Shown here in pieces: positions 27,690 through 36,743 of a stretch of 64,000 nucleotides of DNA (the first letter of the stretch is position 1; every line of letters begins with the position of its first letter). The translations under genes were made by a program, and so were the position numbers. Under the pieces are notes generated by a model that was not told the origin of the DNA, searched no databases, and saw nothing but the letters and a program-made list of their open reading frames with translations. Origin of the DNA: JAOAPG01 sp963791575 (GTDB lineage: Bacteria; Acidobacteriota; Terriglobia; Terriglobales; Acidobacteriaceae); assembly GCA_963791575.1 (NCBI GenBank), contig CAWBSY010000004.1:186001-250000 (forward strand), read 5' to 3'.

Positions 27690-28106
27690 TTAGTGTCGTG
27701 AAATCTCTACCCAGCTCTTCTGGCGGACGTTTTCGTTTTGCCTGTGCGAGCTCTTAGCAGCCGACAACTCAGCTTGAACTCGCTTCGGCAGTTTCGCGAA
27801 AACTAATTCATACGAATTGGTTATCAGTTCCTGCAACTCTGACGCTCGCAGCGCGCTCATGTCCTCAATCGCTACCCAATGACTCTTCGCCAGGTACGGC
27901 GAGGGAACAATGCCCGGAATTTCCGTCAATTCATAAAATTTTTCGGGTGTACATTTAAATGCTAATCGTCGATCTCTCCCATGTTCGAGATTAAGAACTA
28001 CAAACATCTTTCCTGCGATTTTGAAGAGAAGGCTTTCGCCCCACTGTAGGTTCTCGGTCGCATGCGGAAGCGACAGGCAATAATCACGAATCCAATCAAT
28101 GTTCAT
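27690..28106 (-). CDS. MmcQ/YjbR-family protein
   Basis: A 138-residue protein with the YjbR pattern: WIRDYCLSLPHATENLQWGES at the start, LLFKIAGKMFVVL, a RLAFKCTPEKFYELTEIPGI stretch and PYLAKSHWVAIED near residue 75. Members have a double-psi-barrel-like CyaY fold and are described as DNA-binding. No partner is evident; it is followed by a convergent cutA gene and lies just upstream of nothing related. Family assignment is sound, the role is not known. Confidence 0.8.
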   Translation of the reverse strand: MNIDWIRDYCLSLPHATENLQWGESLLFKIAGKMFVVLNLEHGRDRRLAFKCTPEKFYELTEIPGIVPSPYLAKSHWVAIEDMSALRASELQELITNSYELVFAKLPKRVQAELSAAKSSHRQNENVRQKSWVEISRH

Positions 28107-28121
28107 GGTCTAAAACAATTC

Positions 28122-29279
28122 CTAAATCGCCGCCAGCGCCTGGTCCAAATCGGCGATGATGTCTTCCACGTCTTCTATTCCTACCGAGATTCTCACCATG
28201 CCGTCGGTTATGCCAATCTCTTTTCTGCCCTTCACGCCTACTCCCGCGTGCGTCATGGTTGCGGGGTGCGAGATTAGTGTCTCGACTCCTCCCAACGATT
28301 CCGCCAGCGAGCACACTCGCACCTTTTTCAGCATCTTGTTGGCATTCGCAAGCGAACCGGTTTCGAAGGAAATCATCGAGCCAAAACCTGTCATCTGACG
28401 CTGCGCCAGTTCGTATTGCGGATGGTCTGGCAAACCTGGATAGTAGACCTTCTTCACTTTCTTATGGGTCGAGAGGAAGTCGGCAACAATTCTTCCGTTC
28501 TTGTCATGCTGCTCCATGCGAATGGCGAGAGTTTTAACTCCGCGCAAAATCAGCCAAGACTCGAAGGGCGAAAGGATGGCTCCCGCGGCTTTCTGGACAA
28601 AGCTCAACCGTTCAACCTGCTCCGGCTTGCTGCAGACCACGACTCCGCCAAGACCGTCGCTATGGCCGTTTAGAAATTTTGTTGTTGAATGAACTACCAT
28701 GTCCGCGCCCAGAGCCAGCGGTTGCTGAAAATAGGGCGACATGAAAGTATTGTCCACCACGAATTCGGCTTTCGCACGTCGGCAAACACGGCTGATTGCC
28801 TGAATATCGCTGAGAGCCATCAGTGGATTGGTTGGGGTCTCGACATAAACCATGCGAGTGTTCTTACGCAGGGCACGCTCGACATTCTTCACGTCAGAGG
28901 TATCGACGTAAGTAAATTCCAGTCCGTAGCCGGTCAAGATTTGATTGAAGAGCCGTGGCGTGCCTCCATAAAGATTGTTACCGCAAACCACGTGATCACC
29001 GGATTTATACATCGTGGTGATTGCGTTAATCGCCGCCATTCCGCTGGCGAACACCCGCGATGCGATTCCGCCTTCGAGTGTTGCGAGATTTTCTTCCAGG
29101 CGAGTGCGGGTTGGATTCGATACGCGGGCATATTCGTATCCCTTGTTCTTGCCGATGGCCTGTTGAACGTAAGTGGAGGTCGGATAAATAGGTGGCGAAA
29201 CGGCGCCAGTTTCCGGATCAGGCTCCTGACCAGAGTGAATGGCGCGAGTGGCAAAACCGAACTGCTTGTTTTTTGGCAT
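28122..29279 (-). CDS. PLP-dependent cystathionine gamma-lyase/synthase family enzyme
   Basis: A 385-residue Cys/Met-metabolism PLP enzyme. YEYARVSNPTRTRLEENLA near residue 48, the PLP lysine in STTKFLNGHSDGLGG near residue 200 and HPATMTHAGV near 335 are intact. Gamma-synthase and gamma-lyase are hard to separate by motif. A gene of the beta-synthase/cysteine-synthase fold lies just upstream on the same strand, so reverse transsulfuration (homocysteine to cystathionine to cysteine) is a plausible role, with this enzyme as the lyase. About 260 bases with repeats separate the two. Confidence 0.85.
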   Translation of the reverse strand: MPKNKQFGFATRAIHSGQEPDPETGAVSPPIYPTSTYVQQAIGKNKGYEYARVSNPTRTRLEENLATLEGGIASRVFASGMAAINAITTMYKSGDHVVCGNNLYGGTPRLFNQILTGYGLEFTYVDTSDVKNVERALRKNTRMVYVETPTNPLMALSDIQAISRVCRRAKAEFVVDNTFMSPYFQQPLALGADMVVHSTTKFLNGHSDGLGGVVVCSKPEQVERLSFVQKAAGAILSPFESWLILRGVKTLAIRMEQHDKNGRIVADFLSTHKKVKKVYYPGLPDHPQYELAQRQMTGFGSMISFETGSLANANKMLKKVRVCSLAESLGGVETLISHPATMTHAGVGVKGRKEIGITDGMVRISVGIEDVEDIIADLDQALAAI

Positions 29280-29365
29280 GGATTTCTTCTAAGTAAGAAT
29301 AGCGTAGCGGTAACCGCATCGGCTGTCCGCTGGATATTTGCTGTCTTACGCCATTCCCCGTGTTC

Positions 29366-29413
29366 CTCTGTGTTCTCAGTGGTCTAAGACTTTGCTAACC
29401 ACAGAGAGCACAG
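29366..29413. repeat. Dispersed inverted repeat, CTCTGTGT/CCACAGAG type, copy 2
   Basis: Arms CTCTGTGTTCTCAGTGGT (29366-29383) and ACCACAGAGAGCACAG (29398-29413) pair imperfectly around an AT-rich loop. It belongs to the same class as 24761-24806. It lies between the two transsulfuration genes. Confidence 0.65.
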
Positions 29414-29505
29414 TTAAAACGCACAGAGCTTCGAGTCGCTAATATCGCTTCCTACTGCTTGTCTTTTGGCATGTGGTCTATCTAGTGTCGCTACAGCTGC
29501 TTCGT

Positions 29506-29531
29506 GGACGGGCGAGGACGCCCGTCGCTAC
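29506..29531. repeat. REP-like palindrome, copy A
   Basis: A 26-base element with the perfect stem GACGGGC / GCCCGTC around GAGGAC, ending GTCGCTAC. Its relative at 55107-55132 differs at stem positions in a pair-preserving way. A partial GTCGCTAC motif lies a few bases upstream (29487-29494). Confidence 0.65.
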
Positions 29532-29541
29532 ATCGAAAAGC

Positions 29542-30495
29542 TCAAATTCCGCCTTCAAATATCTTTTTCGACAAATATCGTTCTGCGGAGTCAGGGATCA
29601 TGGTTACGACCCGCTTACCCTTTCCCAACTGCTTTGCAACTTGCAAGGACGCAAATACATTCGCTCCAGCACTCGAACCGCCCAGCACGCCTTCTTTTGC
29701 TGCGAGTTCTTTCACCATTCCGAAAGCCTCGGGGTCGGTTGCGACCAGAACTCCATCGCACACGGAGGCGTCAAAGTTTTTGGGGATGAAGCTCGATCCA
29801 ATGCCTTCGACTTTGTGCTCCCCTTTTTCTCCGCCTCCTAACACAGATCCCTGCGTCGTCACAGCGTAGGCAAGAACCTTGGGCAGATGCTTCTTCAAAT
29901 ACCGGGCAACGCCCGTGAATGTCCCGGCGGTGCCGGCGCCTACGACAAGGGCATCGATTCTTCCCTCCATCTGCTCGACAATTTCCAAAGCGGTGGTCTC
30001 GTAGTGGTAGTCGGGATTGGCGGGATTCTCGAACTGCCCAGCCATAAAGGCGCCCGCGGTGCTTGCAGCCAACTCCTTGGCTTGGCGGATGGCGCTCAGC
30101 ATGCCTTCGGATTCGGGAGTGCGCGTCACTTCCGCTCCCAGCGCCCGCATGATGATCACTTTCTCGTCGGAAAAGCCTTCAGGAACGAACAGCGCCACTT
30201 TATACCCGCGATTCACTCCAATCAGCGCCAAGCCGATCCCAGTATTCCCGGCTGTCGCTTCGACGATGGTACCTCCAGAAGTCAGGAGCCCTTCTTCCTC
30301 AGCCCGCTTGATGATGCCAATTGCAGCCCGATCTTTAACACTTCCGCCGGGGTTCAGGTATTCCAGCTTGGCAAAAACGTCCGCCGATCCCTCAGGAACC
30401 AGCCGTTTCAACTGAAGCATGGGAGTTTGGCCGACAAGCTGAGTAATATCGTCGGCGACGCGCAGTTGGGTGCTTTCGGAGGCTCGCATGGGCAC
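29542..30495 (-). CDS. Cysteine synthase / cystathionine beta-synthase-like PLP enzyme
   Basis: A 317-residue fold-type II PLP enzyme without a C-terminal CBS pair. The PLP lysine is Lys54 in NPGGSVKDRAAIG, followed by VEATAGNTGIGLALIG and the phosphate-binding loop VGAGTAGTFTGVARYL. GGSSAGANVFAS near residue 285 is in the active site. The catalytic core does not by itself separate O-acetylserine sulfhydrylase from cystathionine beta-synthase. Proximity to a cystathionine gamma enzyme favours the latter. Cysteine produced here would feed BshC. Confidence 0.85.
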   Translation of the reverse strand: MPMRASESTQLRVADDITQLVGQTPMLQLKRLVPEGSADVFAKLEYLNPGGSVKDRAAIGIIKRAEEEGLLTSGGTIVEATAGNTGIGLALIGVNRGYKVALFVPEGFSDEKVIIMRALGAEVTRTPESEGMLSAIRQAKELAASTAGAFMAGQFENPANPDYHYETTALEIVEQMEGRIDALVVGAGTAGTFTGVARYLKKHLPKVLAYAVTTQGSVLGGGEKGEHKVEGIGSSFIPKNFDASVCDGVLVATDPEAFGMVKELAAKEGVLGGSSAGANVFASLQVAKQLGKGKRVVTMIPDSAERYLSKKIFEGGI

Positions 30496-30636
30496 CCTAC
30501 AGACTACGGAAGCGAAGTTAAGGCGTCAATTGTGGGAGAAAGTTCGCAGCTTGCATACTCCAATTATCTTCGGGAGCGAAGTGTCTTCCTGAGCGAACCC
30601 TAAGGATGCCACGCTAGCTGAATGGTTGCAGTAGAG

Positions 30637-30670
30637 ATTCCTCCTCGGCAAACAACGCCGAGTTCGGAAT
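30637..30670. repeat. Palindromic intergenic repeat (GGAATGACA type)
   Basis: Arms ATTCCTCCTCGGC (from 30637) and GCCGAGTTCGGAAT (to 30670) pair with three internal mismatches around AAACAAC. Followed by GACAG, the common end of this repeat class in bacterial intergenic DNA. It lies in the 230-base gap beside the VWFA genes. Confidence 0.5.
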
Positions 30671-30725
30671 GACAGTATTAATGGGTTTTTCTTCTCTCAC
30701 CTATGGCAGAAAACAGTGACCTGTG

Positions 30726-31871
30726 CTAATTCATCCCACCCGGTGGCGGTTCTTGTCCGGGATAATAGCCGCTGCGTGTTCTTACGGTCAGCTTCCCCTC
30801 GCTTTTTGCGCGAGCTTCTACGTGAATGGTGCGGTATCCACCGGCACTACGGGGTGAGGTTGGTTTATAGCCGATGGTGTATTGGTTCCGGATGTCGTGG
30901 GCTACGGTCCGGCTGATTTCGTCCACCTCACCCAGGTTACGGGGAAGGAAGGCTATGCCACCTGTACGCTCGGCGATCGTCTGGACCGCCCTGCGCGCCC
31001 GGCGTTGTTTCTCTTCTCCGAGCAATCCGATGGCATACACCGTAGGACCATTTTCACCTGACAGCCGTTTGACCGCTTCTTCGAGCGTGTCTCGGCTGGC
31101 ATTATCTTCGCCGTCCGTCACGACAAATAGAACTCTCTTTTGCAACTTAGACTGCTTCAGGTATTCCGAAGAGGCTACAAGCGCGTCGTATAGCGCCGTT
31201 CCGCCACGCGATTCCACTTTTTCCAGCGCGTCTCCGAGTTTCTTGATGTTGCTGGTGTAGTCCTGATCAAGATAGAACTCGTCATTGAAGTTCACGATGA
31301 ACACCTGGTCGTCAGGATTGCTTGAGCGTACGAGATTCAGCGCCGCTTTGTTCACCTGCTCGCGCTTTTCCCGCATGGAACCGGAATTGTCGATGACAAT
31401 GCCCATCGCCACAGGAACGTCTTCGTGCCGGAATGATGTTATCGCCTGCGGCTGATTGTTTTCATAAACCGCGAACGCGCTCTTGTCCAAATTGGTAATC
31501 AGGTGCATCTTTTCATCGACCACCGTGGCATGCAGGGTAACTTCTTCGACTTCTTTCTTAAAGACGAAGACGCCGTTATCGCCCTGCTCGTTTTCGGGGG
31601 CTTGTCCTTGGGCAGGTGGCGTGGCTTGGGCGGGTTGCCCACCCTGGTTCCCTGACTGTTGACCTTGCGAGGCTGGTTGGCCCTGCGCCGGGAGTTGAGA
31701 AGCTGCCGGCTGAGTTGTGCCTTGTTGCTGTCCTACTGGCTGGGTCGCGGTGCCAGTCGCTGGCGCGGTTGAACTCGCGCCGGAGGACGTAGGAGTTTGA
31801 GAGAATCCAGATAAGCTGATGAAAACAAGTGTTATAGCTAAAAAAAATACACGATTATTCCGTAGGAGCAT
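30726..31871 (-). CDS. Secreted VWFA-domain protein (acidobacterial type), second of pair
   Basis: A secreted protein (signal peptide cleavage near GFSQ) of about 381 residues. A long Gln/Pro/Ser-rich low-complexity linker (residues 20-90) precedes an Ig-like strand region (VTLHATVVDEKMHLITNLDK) and a von Willebrand A domain with the MIDAS signature IVIDNSGSMREKR and TDGEDNASRDTLEEA. A C-terminal GYKPTSPRSAGGYRTIHVEAR is typical of the TIGR03436-like family. ATG 31871 is used because the signal peptide begins there; it overlaps the preceding VWFA gene by 17 bases. The binding partner is not known. Confidence 0.85.
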   Translation of the reverse strand: MLLRNNRVFFLAITLVFISLSGFSQTPTSSGASSTAPATGTATQPVGQQQGTTQPAASQLPAQGQPASQGQQSGNQGGQPAQATPPAQGQAPENEQGDNGVFVFKKEVEEVTLHATVVDEKMHLITNLDKSAFAVYENNQPQAITSFRHEDVPVAMGIVIDNSGSMREKREQVNKAALNLVRSSNPDDQVFIVNFNDEFYLDQDYTSNIKKLGDALEKVESRGGTALYDALVASSEYLKQSKLQKRVLFVVTDGEDNASRDTLEEAVKRLSGENGPTVYAIGLLGEEKQRRARRAVQTIAERTGGIAFLPRNLGEVDEISRTVAHDIRNQYTIGYKPTSPRSAGGYRTIHVEARAKSEGKLTVRTRSGYYPGQEPPPGGMN

Positions 31872-32874
31872 AGTATCCCGTCTTAGCGTAAACCTTGAGC
31901 GGCGGCAAGCCTTTCGGCGCAAGGAGTTTCACCTTGATTTTACGCCATTTGCCGTCGTGTCCAGGGTTCTTTGGACGGTATCCGAGTACATATTGGTTGC
32001 GTAGCTCAATCCCGATTTTTGTAGCCACATCTCCCAAGTCATTGGGATTATCGATTGTAAATGCCCTGCCGCCAGTCAATTCTGTAACATCCGAAAGCAA
32101 AGCGGGCCCTAAACGTTCTTCTTCGGTGGGAAAATAATGATCGTAAAGTCCTATGGCGTAGATGAGCACATCCGCTTCTTTTACCAGAGACTTAATCTCA
32201 CCTTCGGTATAGCGGCTATGGTTGTCGCCTCCGTCAGAGATGATGAGCAGGGCTTTCTTCGGATACTTGGCCTGACGCATCTTGCTCACCCCGAGATAGA
32301 TTGCATCGAGTAATGCAGTGCGGCCTTTAGGGACGGTATAAATCAACTTGCCTTGAATTTCTTCGACGGACTGAGTGAAGTCCGAGATCTGTTCCGGCTT
32401 GTCCGCGAACGCAATCATGAAGAACTCATCTTGCGGATTCGCAGTTTTGAAGAACTCCCCAACTGCCTCGCGAGCACGTTCAATCTTGCTGCTCATGCTG
32501 CCGCTCATGTCGAAAATTACGCCCAGAGAAATAGGAGCATCTTCACTGGAGAAATGTTTTATTTCCTGCGAGTCTTTGCCCTCAAAAACCTGAAAATTTT
32601 CCTTGTCTAGTCCGGTCACCAGGCGGTTCATGGGATCCGTGATCGTGACTGGTACCAGCACTATGTTGACGTCTTTCTTGATAAACGGAGTACCGGTCTT
32701 CACCGATGCCGCAAGGATATCGTCAGTTTTAGGCTTCTCCGTCTGGATCCTTGGATTGATGTGAACGTCTTCAACATCCGCCGGACTTTGTGCCCACGCC
32801 TGCGTGAGGCAGCAGATCAGAATGGCGATGGAAAAGCTTACCGGGAGAAAAGGGATTTTCTTGGGAGACAACAT
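31855..32874 (-). CDS. Secreted VWFA-domain protein (acidobacterial type), first of pair
   Basis: A 339-residue secreted protein with signal peptide ending AWAQ, Ig-like region with VPVTITDPMNRLVTGLDK, and a VWFA domain with MIDAS residues in VIFDMSGSMSSKI and ISDGGDNHSRY. It ends with a YVLGYRPKNPGHDGKWRKI motif like its neighbour. The frame continues upstream to 33069, but the ATG at 32874 has a purine-rich site and starts the signal peptide. The pair probably arose by tandem duplication, as they share architecture but not the low-complexity linker. Adhesion or scaffold roles are inferred from VWFA domains elsewhere. Confidence 0.85.
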   Translation of the reverse strand: MLSPKKIPFLPVSFSIAILICCLTQAWAQSPADVEDVHINPRIQTEKPKTDDILAASVKTGTPFIKKDVNIVLVPVTITDPMNRLVTGLDKENFQVFEGKDSQEIKHFSSEDAPISLGVIFDMSGSMSSKIERAREAVGEFFKTANPQDEFFMIAFADKPEQISDFTQSVEEIQGKLIYTVPKGRTALLDAIYLGVSKMRQAKYPKKALLIISDGGDNHSRYTEGEIKSLVKEADVLIYAIGLYDHYFPTEEERLGPALLSDVTELTGGRAFTIDNPNDLGDVATKIGIELRNQYVLGYRPKNPGHDGKWRKIKVKLLAPKGLPPLKVYAKTGYYAPTE

Positions 32875-33301
32875 AAGGGCTCTCTGTTCTTGGAGTGCTG
32901 CGGGGTGGTGACAACGGGCTCGGGCCAGAAGACCGGAGGACCTGCGCCCTAGTGTGCGGGCCATGGATACCTCGTCAATTGCCGCTGATCGTACCATAGG
33001 TTGGCCAGCCCTGAGCCATCCTTTTTTACTGAATCGTTCGATGGTCGCGACATGCAAGGGTTTGCCCACCGTAATCTCACTTGTATTTAGTCATTCATTG
33101 GATCATCGGCGGGGCGCGCTGTTTGTAAAATTAAAGTCATTTCGCGCCGCACAGCCAATCCCGTGCACCCAGGCCGCCAGTTGAGTTTTCCAATCATTAG
33201 CTTTCCACAACAGATTTAGAGCACAGGTTTGTGGCCAGCTGCGTGGTTGGACAACCTCCAGCTCCCTATGCGAACGGCTCTTGTACAATTGCACATCCCG
33301 C

Positions 33302-34660
33302 ATGGCAAACGTCGCCCCTTTTCGAGCGCTCCGCTACAATCCCGCGCGAGTGCCGCTATCTGATGTAGTTACTCAGCCTTACGACAAGATCACGCCTGCG
33401 ATGCAGGATCGGTACTATGCCGCAAGCCCTCATAATTTGGTCCGCATCATACTGGGAAAGGCAGAATCCTCCTCCGGCTTCACCGAAAATCAGTACACAC
33501 GGGCGGCCGACCATTTCTCCCAGTGGCGACGGAACGGAATTTTCCTGCATGAGGCTGAGCCGTCCCTCTACGCTTATGTGCAAACCTTTGTCGCTCCTGG
33601 TGGAAAAACCGAGATGTGCCGCCGGGGATTCGTCACCCTAGGGCAGATCGAAGATTATTCCGCGAAGATTGTTTTTCGTCATGAACAGACACTTGCGAAG
33701 CCGAAGGCAGACCGCCTCGATCTGCTTCGGGCCACTCGCGCCCATTTTGGGCAGATCTTTATGCTCTACAGCGATCCTCAGGGCGAAATCGAAGCTTCTT
33801 TGGCGTCGGACAAACAGCCCGACATAGAGTTGCGAGACGAGTACGGAGTGCTGCACCAGCTCTGGAAGGTAAGCGATCCTGAGATCATCGAGCTGGTGCG
33901 GACCAAAATGCGGGATAAGAAGCTCATCATTGCGGACGGGCATCACCGCTACGAAACCGCGCTCAACTACCGCAATGAGCGGCGGGCGGCAGAGTTGGCA
34001 TCCGTGACGACCGATTTGAGCGAACACTCGAAAGAAAACAAAGTGCTTCGTCACAAGCCTCAACAGCTCCCGTCATACGAAATGGTTATGATGACCTGCG
34101 TCAATATGGATAGTCCTGGACTAGTCATTCTGCCTACTCATCGGGTCGTCCATGGACTGGATTCGTTTTCGGCGGAAGCGTTGCGCGAAAAGGCGCGACA
34201 GTACTTCAGTGTGGAGGAGGTCGATCCGTCCATCAACGCCGCCCGTGCTACTGCTCTTTTGCGGGAAGCTGGACATGCCGGAACTGCAATGCTTGGTGTT
34301 ACGGCAAATCGTGCTTTCTTGTTCGACACTCCGAAGAGTTTTGGCTCGAATCTGTTTGCCGAATTATCGCTGCGGCAGCAGTCCCTTGACATCGTTCAAC
34401 TGCATAAGTGCTTACTGGAAGGGGTGCTGGGGATTTCAGAGGAGGCCATCCGCGATCAGCTGAACGTGAGTTATGTTCGCGATGCGGAAGAAGCTCTATC
34501 CCGGGTGCGCGACGATGGAGCCAATGTGGCATTTTTGCTGAATCCTGTGCGGATGCAGCAAGTGCGCGACATCGCTCTCGCCGGCGAAGTGCTTCCGCAA
34601 AAGTCGACGGACTTTTATCCCAAACTGCTGAGTGGTTTGACGATTTATGCACTGGAGTAA
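33302..34660 (+). CDS. DUF1015-family protein
   Basis: A 452-residue cytoplasmic protein. The N-terminus has PFRALRYNPARV and SDVVTQPYDKITPAMQDRYY, and the centre has IIADGHHRYETALNYRNE (about residues 207-224), all signatures of DUF1015. The family occurs beside aminotransferases or kinases in other genomes, but its reaction is not known. The ATG at 33302 starts the conserved region. It is followed after 34 bases by the amidase gene in the same direction and may lead that operon. Confidence 0.85.
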   Translation: MANVAPFRALRYNPARVPLSDVVTQPYDKITPAMQDRYYAASPHNLVRIILGKAESSSGFTENQYTRAADHFSQWRRNGIFLHEAEPSLYAYVQTFVAPGGKTEMCRRGFVTLGQIEDYSAKIVFRHEQTLAKPKADRLDLLRATRAHFGQIFMLYSDPQGEIEASLASDKQPDIELRDEYGVLHQLWKVSDPEIIELVRTKMRDKKLIIADGHHRYETALNYRNERRAAELASVTTDLSEHSKENKVLRHKPQQLPSYEMVMMTCVNMDSPGLVILPTHRVVHGLDSFSAEALREKARQYFSVEEVDPSINAARATALLREAGHAGTAMLGVTANRAFLFDTPKSFGSNLFAELSLRQQSLDIVQLHKCLLEGVLGISEEAIRDQLNVSYVRDAEEALSRVRDDGANVAFLLNPVRMQQVRDIALAGEVLPQKSTDFYPKLLSGLTIYALE

Positions 34661-34694
34661 CGCTCGAAATCGTGACTAGCCTTTTTTGTGTCAA

Positions 34695-36122
34695 ATGAAA
34701 ATTCCAAACACCCGCCGCTCCGCCTTTTGGATTGCCGGGATCACTTTGGCGCTCACAGCCTGGCTTTGCGGGTCGCTAATCCTTTCTGGATCTTCAACGG
34801 ATGAAAAGCGGGTTTCGATCTACTCGACTATCGCTAACTACTCTGTTCCAGTAACCGAGCGCAATGGTCAAGACTACATAGGCTTGCTGGAAGTATTAGA
34901 TCCCCTCGGCACCGTCAAAGCGAAAGCCAGCCATGACCGTTGGAAAATCCGCTACAACGATATCGACAGCGACTTCAGCGCGGGTAAGACCCGAATTCGC
35001 GTTCACGGCAATGATGTAGATTTACCTGCTCCATTTTTATTGGAAGGCAACCGCGGATTGGTTCCGCTGTCTTCATTGAGTCTGCTTCTCCCCCGTATCC
35101 TCGGTGGTCCTGTGATTTTTCACGAAGCGTCGCGACGGCTTTTCATCGGCAGTGTAGGGGTAAGGTTCGCAGCGCAAATCAATAAGACGATTCCACCTAG
35201 TCTGGTAATGAATTTTTCTTCACCGGTTAATCCTACAATCGCAACTGAACCGGGCAAGCTGCGGATGACTTTCATGCGTGAACCTTTACTTCCGGCCGAC
35301 GCTCCTAATCTCAATTTTGACAGCAAGATTATCTCCTCGGCCGCTTATCAGGAGGAAAACGGCAAGGCGGAAATTACGGTCACGGGCAATACACCGTTAT
35401 TTGCGACGTTCAGCAACGATGGACGCACCATCACCATTGCTCCCGCTCCACGCAGCCCTTCGTCCTCTGCCCAAAGCACGCCATCTTTAATAACCCCGCC
35501 TGCTGTTTCCAGCCCTATCGGCCAGGGTACAAGACGATATTTCGCAGTAATAGACGCAGCGCATGGCGGCGATGATCATGGCGCAATTCTGGATCCGCAA
35601 TTGGTGGAGAAAGATGTCACGCTTGCCTTTGCACGGCGCCTGCAGCAGGAACTCGAGTCGCGGGGAATGCCCACATTGTTGCTGCGCAATGATGATACAA
35701 ACCTCTCCGAAGATAAGCGTGCGAATATAGCAAATTCTGTACATCCCGTTATCTACATTTGTTTGCACGCAACTGCGCAAGGCACTGGCATAGGACTTTA
35801 TTCGGCGCTGCTGCCGTCCGGCGAAGAGACGCGTGGGCCGTTCGTTCCATGGAACCGGGCTCAATCTCCTTACCTTTTATCCAGCCAAAGCGCGATTAAA
35901 ACTTTGACCACTGATTTTCAAGCCAATCATGTTGCCAGTCGGAGCTTCAGCGCGTCATTGAAACCTTTGAACAATATTTCCGCCCCCGCGATCGCCATAG
36001 AGATAGCGCCGCAGCAGAACGGAGCTCCGGGATTCAACTCCGTTGAGTATCAGCAACTCGTCACGGCTTCCATTGCCATGGGACTGGCTGAGGCACGCAC
36101 GAATTTGGAGGCTGGACGATGA
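34695..36122 (+). CDS. N-acetylmuramoyl-L-alanine amidase (Amidase_3)
   Basis: A 475-residue exported peptidoglycan amidase. An N-terminal membrane anchor or signal is followed by about 270 residues including copper-amine-oxidase-like/AMIN-like beta regions, then the catalytic domain. Zinc ligands are the His in DAAHGGDDHG, the Glu in LVEKDVTLAFA and the His in YICLHATAQG; the catalytic Glu is in AIAIEIAPQQNG. It removes the stem peptide from muramic acid during division or sporulation-like wall remodelling. Its stop overlaps the GerMN gene start as ATGA. Confidence 0.88.
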   Translation: MKIPNTRRSAFWIAGITLALTAWLCGSLILSGSSTDEKRVSIYSTIANYSVPVTERNGQDYIGLLEVLDPLGTVKAKASHDRWKIRYNDIDSDFSAGKTRIRVHGNDVDLPAPFLLEGNRGLVPLSSLSLLLPRILGGPVIFHEASRRLFIGSVGVRFAAQINKTIPPSLVMNFSSPVNPTIATEPGKLRMTFMREPLLPADAPNLNFDSKIISSAAYQEENGKAEITVTGNTPLFATFSNDGRTITIAPAPRSPSSSAQSTPSLITPPAVSSPIGQGTRRYFAVIDAAHGGDDHGAILDPQLVEKDVTLAFARRLQQELESRGMPTLLLRNDDTNLSEDKRANIANSVHPVIYICLHATAQGTGIGLYSALLPSGEETRGPFVPWNRAQSPYLLSSQSAIKTLTTDFQANHVASRSFSASLKPLNNISAPAIAIEIAPQQNGAPGFNSVEYQQLVTASIAMGLAEARTNLEAGR

Positions 36123-36718
36123 TTCCGAGACATATGCTGATCGGAACTATCGTGCTTCTCGCAGCCTCGCTGACGATGAGCGTTTATGTCTGGCGGATGC
36201 GCAGTCGCGTGGTGGAAACTCGCCAGACCGAGACCAACAATAAGCCGGTGACACCGCCGGTTTCCGGTCCCACCGAGCAGGTAACTCTCTATGTTGCCTA
36301 CGATGATCCGGGAATTTTGCGGAGCCAATCGTTTCGTATTCCGCTTCCGGAAGGTCGGCAGCAGCGTGCTCACGAACTGCTACGAGCACTGCTCGGCCTA
36401 TATCTTGATAAGACGTCGCCACATGAGATGGGTGCAGGATCCGAGGTGAAGGACGTCTATCTTGTCGAACCCGGACTTGCGGTCATTGATGTGAACAGCG
36501 CCTTTGCAAACGGACATCGTTCCGGTGTGCTGGTCGAGGAACTAACGGTGGCTTCTCTGGTGCAAACTCTGTCGGCGAATGTCCCAGGGTTGACCCGGGT
36601 CAAGATTCTGGTAGACGGCAAAGAACGCGACACTTTGGCCGGGCACGCTGACTTGATGAATTTCTACGACGTAGCAGCGGTCGGGCAAATGGCGAACGAG
36701 TTAGAAGCAGCACAATGA
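36119..36718 (+). CDS. GerMN-domain membrane protein
   Basis: A 199-residue protein with an N-terminal anchor (residues 6-24, Pro/Thr-rich linker after it) and a GerMN domain: VTLYVAYDDPGILRSQSFRIPL, then RAHELLRALL, and VDVNSAFANGH near residue 120. GerM of Bacillus takes part in spore-cortex and septum wall remodelling. Here it is coupled by ATGA to a wall amidase, which supports a role in peptidoglycan handling outside sporulation. It is followed by rph after 25 bases. Confidence 0.8.
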   Translation: MIPRHMLIGTIVLLAASLTMSVYVWRMRSRVVETRQTETNNKPVTPPVSGPTEQVTLYVAYDDPGILRSQSFRIPLPEGRQQRAHELLRALLGLYLDKTSPHEMGAGSEVKDVYLVEPGLAVIDVNSAFANGHRSGVLVEELTVASLVQTLSANVPGLTRVKILVDGKERDTLAGHADLMNFYDVAAVGQMANELEAAQ

Positions 36719-36743
36719 ACTTTTCATTTACAATCGCCAGCTT

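Noticed and set aside
28689..29387. Open frame of 232 codons opposite the cystathionine enzyme
   Set aside because: Antisense shadow of a well-conserved gene.
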